Shown one piece after another: positions 1-5,609 of a DNA stretch of 5,609 nucleotides. Both the position numbers and the translations under genes were made by a program. Within the stretch, counting starts at the first letter, position 1. The number at the start of each line of letters is the position of its first letter. Source of the DNA: Achromobacter sp. (GTDB taxonomy: Bacteria > Pseudomonadota > Gammaproteobacteria > Burkholderiales > Burkholderiaceae_B); assembly GCA_003454835.1 (NCBI GenBank), contig DMTA01000035.1, positions 1 to 5,609 of the forward strand. Direction: 5' to 3'. The notes under the pieces are model-generated. The model was not told the DNA's origin, made no database searches, and worked only from the letters and a program-made list of their open reading frames with translations.

Positions 1-101
1 CCCCTGCGCCGGGGATGGCGCCGGCCCCTGGCATGGCGCCGGCTCCAGGCATGGCGCCCGCTCCAGGCACGGGAACGATGACCGCGCCGATCCGCCAGTA
101 A
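1..101 (+). CDS. 3' end of an unidentified gene with a Pro/Ala/Gly/Met-rich repetitive C-terminus
   Basis: Reading codons from base 3 gives an open frame to a TAA at 99-101. The visible tail is PAPG, then three copies of the hexapeptide MAPAPG (bases 15-68), then TGTMTAPIRQ and the stop. The 5' part lies outside the window, so length and function are unknown. The low-complexity, proline-rich end suggests a flexible disordered tail, as found on some envelope or nucleic-acid-binding proteins, but nothing here identifies the family. Most third positions are G or C, as in the downstream genes. The reverse strand is also open here and would read a similar Gly/Ala/Met/Pro repeat, so the strand is not certain. 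The + strand is preferred because its frame closes with a normal stop and all neighbours are on +. Confidence 0.5.
   Translation, partial: PAPGMAPAPGMAPAPGMAPAPGTGTMTAPIRQ
15..68 (+). repeat. Three tandem 18-bp units encoding the hexapeptide MAPAPG
   Basis: Units lie at 15-32, 33-50 and 51-68. The consensus is atggcgccggctccaggc, and the copies differ at only a few bases. The unit length is a multiple of three, so gain or loss of a copy keeps the frame. The four codons before the first unit (PAPG) look like the end of one more copy, so the array may extend beyond the window. Confidence 0.85.
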
Positions 102-193
102 CGCGGTGCGCGAAGCAGGGCGCATGAATTCAAGCGTGTGAAGCAAGTGGTGAAGTAGGGCGCTGCGTGATGCACTGCGCTGCTTCCAAGGCG

Positions 194-238
194 CAGCCGC
201 TGCCGCAATCAGGCAAAATGGCGGCTGTCGCCTTTTTT
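194..238 (+). promoter_or_regulatory. Hairpin plus T6 run ahead of the HAD gene, with an alternative competing stem
   Basis: A short GC stem (220-223 with 229-232, loop 224-228) is followed directly by six T residues (233-238). AAAA at 215-218 can extend it against the T-run. This resembles a small intrinsic terminator, yet it sits only 11 bases before the ATG at 250. Bases 194-200 (cagccgc) are an exact complement of 221-227 (gcggctg), so a seven-pair stem could form instead and break the short hairpin. That is the layout of an attenuator. However, caaaat at 214-219 is itself a possible weak -10 box; if it is used, the hairpin would not be in the transcript. No clear -35 was found. No Shine-Dalgarno sequence precedes the ATG. 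Confidence 0.35.
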
Positions 239-249
239 CACGCAAATTC

Positions 250-2664
<2,415 letters not shown>

Positions 2665-2691
2665 TCCGACGGTCTGGTGATCTAAAGACGG

Positions 2692-2712
2692 GCGGCGCTC
2701 CGGCAGCGCCGC
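2692..2712 (+). terminator. GC-rich hairpin after ldcA, possible end of the operon
   Basis: gcggcgct (2692-2699) pairs perfectly with agcgccgc (2705-2712) across a five-base loop, 28 bases after the ldcA stop. No T-run follows, so this is not a standard intrinsic terminator. It may protect the 3' end of the mRNA or help a Rho-dependent stop. Confidence 0.4.
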
Positions 2713-2732
2713 AGCCCGCCAGTAACAACACC

Positions 2733-2758
2733 GCAGCCCCGTTTTAAATTAGGGCTGC
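2733..2758. repeat. Inverted repeat around an AT-rich core between ldcA and the ABC-F gene
   Basis: gcagccc (2733-2739) and gggctgc (2752-2758) are exact complements separated by 12 bases containing ttttaaatta. This is the most AT-rich spot in the window. It could be a weak hairpin or an operator just upstream of the candidate promoter at 2767-2775. There is no direct evidence for either. Confidence 0.35.
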
Positions 2759-2766
2759 ATCGCGTT

Positions 2767-2775
2767 TGCTACACT
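2767..2775 (+). promoter_or_regulatory. Candidate extended -10 promoter for the ABC-F gene
   Basis: TGCTACACT gives a TG extension plus TACACT, four of six matches to TATAAT. No convincing -35 is seen at 16-18 bases upstream, which is tolerable for an extended -10. The start of transcription would be near 2782, about 44 bases before the GTG at 2826. Confidence 0.4.
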
Positions 2776-2790
2776 AGCAGGTTTTCCCGC

Positions 2791-2829
2791 ATGCGCCTTT
2801 GGGCGCCTTCAAACGTACATACACCGTGA
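2791..2829 (+). CDS. Possible 12-residue leader ORF overlapping the ABC-F start
   Basis: ATG at 2791 opens the frame [12 protein letters not shown] and ends with TGA at 2827-2829, which overlaps the GTG start codon of the ABC-F gene (2826-2828). AGCAGG at 2776-2781 lies nine bases before this ATG, whereas the GTG itself has no Shine-Dalgarno. The arrangement would allow translational coupling by re-initiation. Against it: an ORF this short arises easily by chance, and if transcription starts near 2782 the Shine-Dalgarno would be missing from the mRNA. Coding use is unproven. Confidence 0.25.
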   Translation: MRLWAPSNVHTP

Positions 2830-4430
2830 TATCCACCGCCAATCTCACCATCCAGTTCGGTCCCAAGCCCCTTTTCGAGAACGTCAGCGTCAAGTTCGGG
2901 GAAGGCAACCGGTACGGGCTGATCGGGGCCAATGGGTCCGGCAAGTCTACGTTCATGAAGATCATCGGCGGCGACCTTGAACCCTCCGGCGGCAACGTCG
3001 CGCTTGAACCCGGCGTGCGGCTGGGCAAGCTGCGCCAGGACCAGTTCGCATTCGAAGACGTGCGCGTGCTGGACGTCGTGATGATGGGCCACACCGAAAT
3101 GTGGGACGCCATGTCCGAACGCGACGCGATCTACGCGAACCCGGAGGCGACCGAAGACGACTACATGCGCGCGGCCGATCTGGAAGCCAAGTTCGCGGAG
3201 TATGACGGCTACACCGCCGAAGCCCGTGCGGGCGAACTGCTGCTGGGCCTGGAAATCGCGGTGGACCAGCACAATCTGCCCATGCGCGAAGTCGCGCCGG
3301 GCTGGAAGCTGCGCGTGCTGCTGGCGCAGGCGCTGTTCTCGAACCCCGACGTGCTGCTGCTGGACGAACCCACCAATAACCTGGACATCAATACGATCCG
3401 TTGGCTGGAAAACGTGCTCAACGGTTACCAGAGCACGATGATCATCATCAGCCACGATCGTCACTTCCTGAACCAGGTGTGCACGCACATGGCCGACGTG
3501 GATTACGGTGAAATCCGCGTTTACGCCGGCAACTACGACGACTACATGCTGGCCTCCACTCAGGCCCGTGAGCGCCTGGTGGCCAACAACGCCAAGGCCA
3601 AGGAACGCGTCGCTGAACTGCAGGACTTCGTGCGGCGTTTCGCGGCCAATAAGTCCAAGTCGCGCCAGGCCACCTCGCGCCTGAAGCAGATTGACCGCAT
3701 CAAGGCCGACCAGGTCGTGGTCAAGCCCTCGTCGCGCCAGAACCCGTACATCCGGTTCGAGCAGAACAAGGTCATGCACCGCCTGGCCGTCACCGTCGAA
3801 AACCTGACCAAGGCCTACGACGCACCTGTCATCACCAAGTTCTCGGCCATGGTCGACGCTGGCGAGAAGATCGCCATCATCGGCGCCAACGGCGTCGGCA
3901 AGACCACGCTGCTGCGCCTCTTGGCGCAGGACCTGCAACCCGATTCGGGTACGGTGAAGTGGTCGGACAACGCCGACCTCGGCTACATGGCGCAGGACGT
4001 GTCCGACCAGTTCCTGCAAACCGACATCAACCTGCTGGATTGGATGGGCGACCACCGCCAGCCGGGCGACGACGACCAGTCGATCCGGTCTGTGCTGGGC
4101 CGCCTGCTGTTCTCGGCCGATGACCTGCCCAAGGCGCCCAAGGTGCTGTCCGGCGGCGAAAAGAACCGCATGACGTTCGGCCGCCTGATGTTGGGCCGGC
4201 ACAACGTGATGCTGCTCGACGAGCCGACCAACCACTTGGACATGGAATCGATCGAGTCGCTGCAGTTCGCGCTGGAAAAGTATGAAGGCACGCTGGTGTT
4301 CGTGTCGCATGACCGCGAGTTCGTGTCCGGCCTGGCCACGCGCGTAATCGAAATCCTGCCCACCGGCGAGATCGTCGACTACCGTGGCGGATACGAAGAC
4401 TACCTGTCCTCCCGCGGCATCGAGGCCTGA
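2826..4430 (+). CDS. ybiT: ABC-F family ATPase, YbiT type (ribosome-associated translation factor)
   Basis: 534 residues from the GTG at 2826, against 530 for E. coli YbiT. The first residues ([11 protein letters not shown]) line up with the YbiT N-terminus without a gap, so this start is preferred to an in-frame TTG at 2799. Two ATPase domains are present and there is no membrane segment. Domain 1 has Walker [10 protein letters not shown] (34-42), [11 protein letters not shown] with Glu181, and H-loop His210. Domain 2 has Walker [10 protein letters not shown] (353-361), signature LSGGEKNR (441-448), [11 protein letters not shown] with Glu466, and His495. A charged linker rich in Lys, Arg and Gln (about 240-320) is the P-site tRNA interaction motif that marks ABC-F proteins. 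The first signature reads APGWKLR (157-163) instead of LSGGQ, as in YbiT. ABC-F proteins bind the ribosomal E site and relieve stalled or non-productive states. The gene looks monocistronic: it follows a gap with a promoter candidate and is closed by a terminator. Confidence 0.93.
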   Translation: MISTANLTIQFGPKPLFENVSVKFGEGNRYGLIGANGSGKSTFMKIIGGDLEPSGGNVALEPGVRLGKLRQDQFAFEDVRVLDVVMMGHTEMWDAMSERDAIYANPEATEDDYMRAADLEAKFAEYDGYTAEARAGELLLGLEIAVDQHNLPMREVAPGWKLRVLLAQALFSNPDVLLLDEPTNNLDINTIRWLENVLNGYQSTMIIISHDRHFLNQVCTHMADVDYGEIRVYAGNYDDYMLASTQARERLVANNAKAKERVAELQDFVRRFAANKSKSRQATSRLKQIDRIKADQVVVKPSSRQNPYIRFEQNKVMHRLAVTVENLTKAYDAPVITKFSAMVDAGEKIAIIGANGVGKTTLLRLLAQDLQPDSGTVKWSDNADLGYMAQDVSDQFLQTDINLLDWMGDHRQPGDDDQSIRSVLGRLLFSADDLPKAPKVLSGGEKNRMTFGRLMLGRHNVMLLDEPTNHLDMESIESLQFALEKYEGTLVFVSHDREFVSGLATRVIEILPTGEIVDYRGGYEDYLSSRGIEA

Positions 4431-4449
4431 TTCCGCACGGCAGGGTTCG

Positions 4450-4485
4450 AAGCGGCGCACGGGTTCGTGCGCCGCTTTCTCATTT
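4450..4485 (+). terminator. Intrinsic terminator of the ABC-F gene
   Basis: aagcggcgcac (4450-4460) pairs perfectly over 11 bases with gtgcgccgctt (4467-4477) across a six-base loop. It is followed by the T-rich stretch tctcattt and lies 19 bases past the stop codon. It separates the ABC-F gene from the transporter gene. Confidence 0.85.
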
Positions 4486-4546
4486 GTGCCGCCGAACGTG
4501 CCCGTACGCAATTAGCTCTCGGGTCCGCGATGGACAGGCATTCAGC

Positions 4547-4573
4547 CTGACGCAATCTGCGCTGCGCTATCAT
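4547..4573 (+). promoter_or_regulatory. Candidate sigma-70 promoter for the MFS transporter
   Basis: The -10 TATCAT (4568-4573) matches five of six consensus bases. A -35-like CTGACG (4547-4552) matches four of six, but the spacer is only 15 bases. Transcription would start near 4580, giving a leader of about 42 bases that carries the hairpin at 4584-4604. Confidence 0.45.
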
Positions 4574-4583
4574 CGGGCCCGAC

Positions 4584-4613
4584 CCTGGCGGCTGTCCGGC
4601 CAGGCTTCTTTTT
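4584..4613 (+). promoter_or_regulatory. Terminator-like hairpin plus T-run in the leader of the MFS gene
   Basis: cctggcgg (4584-4591) pairs with cc plus gccagg (4596-4597 and 4599-4604), with G4598 bulged and CTGT as the loop. The sequence cttctttttg follows at once. Fold and T-run resemble an intrinsic terminator, but it lies nine bases before the ATG at 4622, so it would act within the leader as an attenuator or translation-control element. No Shine-Dalgarno is found between it and the start codon. Confidence 0.45.
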
Positions 4614-4621
4614 GTCCCCAC

Positions 4622-5609
4622 ATGTCTCCCTCTTTGCATGACGCGCCCGATGGCGCGCAGATCGGCACGTTCACCCTGACGGCCCGCATCGTTGCCATCG
4701 CCTTCTTCACCTTCATCTGCTATCTGGCCATCGGCCTGCCGCTGGCCGTGCTGCCGGGTTATGTGCATGGCAACCTGGGTTACGGTTCCGTGCTGGCCGG
4801 CCTGGCGATCAGCGTGCAGTACGTGGCGACCTTGCTCAGCCGATCGCACGCCGGGCGCATGGCCGACACCGTCGGGCCGAAGCAGACCGTCGTCATCGGC
4901 ATGGCGGCCTGCGCGATCAGCGGCGTTTTCCTGCTGCTCGCCTATGCCTTCGAGCGCACCGCTTGGCTCAGTCTTGCGGCAATCATCCTGAGCCGTCTTG
5001 CGCTGGGGTTCGGCGAAAGCTGGGTCGGCACCGGCTCGGCCACCTGGGCCATTGCGCGGGTAGGGCCGTTGCACACCGCGCGTGTCATTTCGTGGAACGG
5101 CATCGCCACCTACGGCGCGCTGGCCTTGGGCGCGCCGCTGGGCGTGCAACTCGAGAAACACTGGAGCATGGGCGCACTGGGCGGCGCGGTGCTGCTGCTT
5201 GGCGTGGGCGGATTGGGTCTTGCCATGATCCGGCCGGCCGTCGCCATCGTGGGCGGGCACCGGATGGCCTTCAAGAGCGTGGTGTTGCGCGTGTTCCCGC
5301 ACGGTGTGGCGCTAGGCCTGGGGTCGGTCGGCTTCGGCACGTTGGCCGCATTCGTCGCGCTGTATTACGCCAGCGTCTCGTGGGACGGCGCCGCAAGCGC
5401 GCTCAGTGCTTTCGGTGGCGCCTTCATCGGCGTGCGCCTGCTGTTCGCCGGCACCATCACCCGCTTTGGCGGGTTCCGGGTGGCGCAAGTGTCGTTCGTG
5501 GTGGAAGCGGCCGGTCTGTTGCTGTTGTGGCTGGCGCCCAACCCGGGCATGGCGCTGCTGGGCGCGGCGCTCACCGGCTGCGGCTTCGCGTTGGTGTTCC
5601 CGGCCATCG
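4622..5609 (+). CDS. yhhS: MFS transporter of the YhhS family, 3' end outside the window
   Basis: 329 complete codons are visible; E. coli YhhS has about 405, so roughly the last fifth is missing. It is a predicted inner-membrane major facilitator protein, a family annotated as efflux carriers, with the natural substrate uncertain. Hydrophobic helices are seen around residues 22-45, 54-72, 89-110, 115-133, 158-175, 184-204, 226-250, 258-277, 288-305 and 308-325. The loop AGRMADTVGPKQ (77-88) is the MFS motif A position between helices 2 and 3. The family-like stretches IGLPLAVLPGYVHG, RVISWNGIATYGAL and SWDGAASAL match remembered E. coli YhhS closely. The reading frame is open to the last base with no frameshift. 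The ATG at 4622 gives a short polar N-terminus before helix 1, as expected, although no Shine-Dalgarno is visible. Confidence 0.9.
   Translation, partial: MSPSLHDAPDGAQIGTFTLTARIVAIAFFTFICYLAIGLPLAVLPGYVHGNLGYGSVLAGLAISVQYVATLLSRSHAGRMADTVGPKQTVVIGMAACAISGVFLLLAYAFERTAWLSLAAIILSRLALGFGESWVGTGSATWAIARVGPLHTARVISWNGIATYGALALGAPLGVQLEKHWSMGALGGAVLLLGVGGLGLAMIRPAVAIVGGHRMAFKSVVLRVFPHGVALGLGSVGFGTLAAFVALYYASVSWDGAASALSAFGGAFIGVRLLFAGTITRFGGFRVAQVSFVVEAAGLLLLWLAPNPGMALLGAALTGCGFALVFPAI

Noticed and set aside
112..163. Near-repeat gaagcagggcgc (112-123) and gaagtagggcgc (152-163), and gcgctgc at 160-166 and 177-183
   Set aside because: They are short and imperfect, with no link to a gene start, palindrome or spacing pattern. 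They are best explained by base composition in the gap from 102 to 249.
2799..2825. TTG start at 2799 for the ABC-F gene, adding nine residues
   Set aside because: There is no Shine-Dalgarno, and the added residues extend beyond the aligned YbiT N-terminus. The GTG at 2826 aligns exactly.
2769..4511. A 580-residue open frame on the reverse strand covering the whole ABC-F gene
   Set aside because: It is a shadow of strong G/C third-position bias. The product is a His/Val/Gln/Asp-rich sequence without recognisable domains, while the + strand encodes a full-length ABC-F protein with every motif intact.
4400..5302. A 300-residue reverse-strand frame over the terminator and the MFS gene
   Set aside because: It runs through a strong intrinsic terminator and intergenic DNA, and is rich in Gln/Arg/His with no domain. 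The + strand encodes a clear multi-helix MFS protein.

Overview
The window is GC-rich, densely coding chromosomal DNA with strong G/C preference at third codon positions. The proteins look like those of a betaproteobacterium, most likely Burkholderiales/Alcaligenaceae (Achromobacter or Bordetella type). That placement rests on composition and remembered family resemblance, not on a search. No transposase, phage gene, CRISPR array, tRNA or rRNA was seen. Every gene is on the + strand.

Layout. Positions 1-101 are the 3' end of an unidentified gene whose protein ends in a Pro/Ala/Gly/Met hexapeptide repeat. A gap of about 150 bases holds a hairpin plus T-run just ahead of the next start codon. 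Three overlapping genes follow: a HAD-superfamily phosphatase-like protein (250-1098), the tRNA adenosine-34 deaminase tadA (1091-1600) and a cytoplasmic LD-carboxypeptidase, ldcA (1597-2664). Overlaps of 8 and 4 bases indicate one translationally coupled operon. A gap of about 160 bases holds two inverted repeats, a possible extended -10 promoter and a 12-codon mini-ORF whose stop overlaps the next start. Next is a YbiT-type ABC-F ATPase (GTG start at 2826, end 4430), closed by a strong intrinsic terminator. A gap of about 190 bases holds a promoter candidate and a second hairpin plus T-run, and then an MFS transporter of the YhhS family begins at 4622 and runs off the window.

Function. The genes are mostly housekeeping. 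TadA makes inosine at the wobble position of tRNA-Arg. LdcA trims the terminal D-Ala from recycled murein tetrapeptides. The ABC-F protein acts on the ribosome. The YhhS-type protein is a predicted inner-membrane exporter. The HAD protein has an intact active site but no assignable substrate.

No clear new multi-gene system was found. The points most worth a second look are: the Lys/Ala-rich and His/Cys-rich N-terminal extension of LdcA; the mini-ORF ending in Pro-UGA directly on the ABC-F start codon; and an 11-base motif followed by a T-run that recurs just ahead of two unrelated genes.
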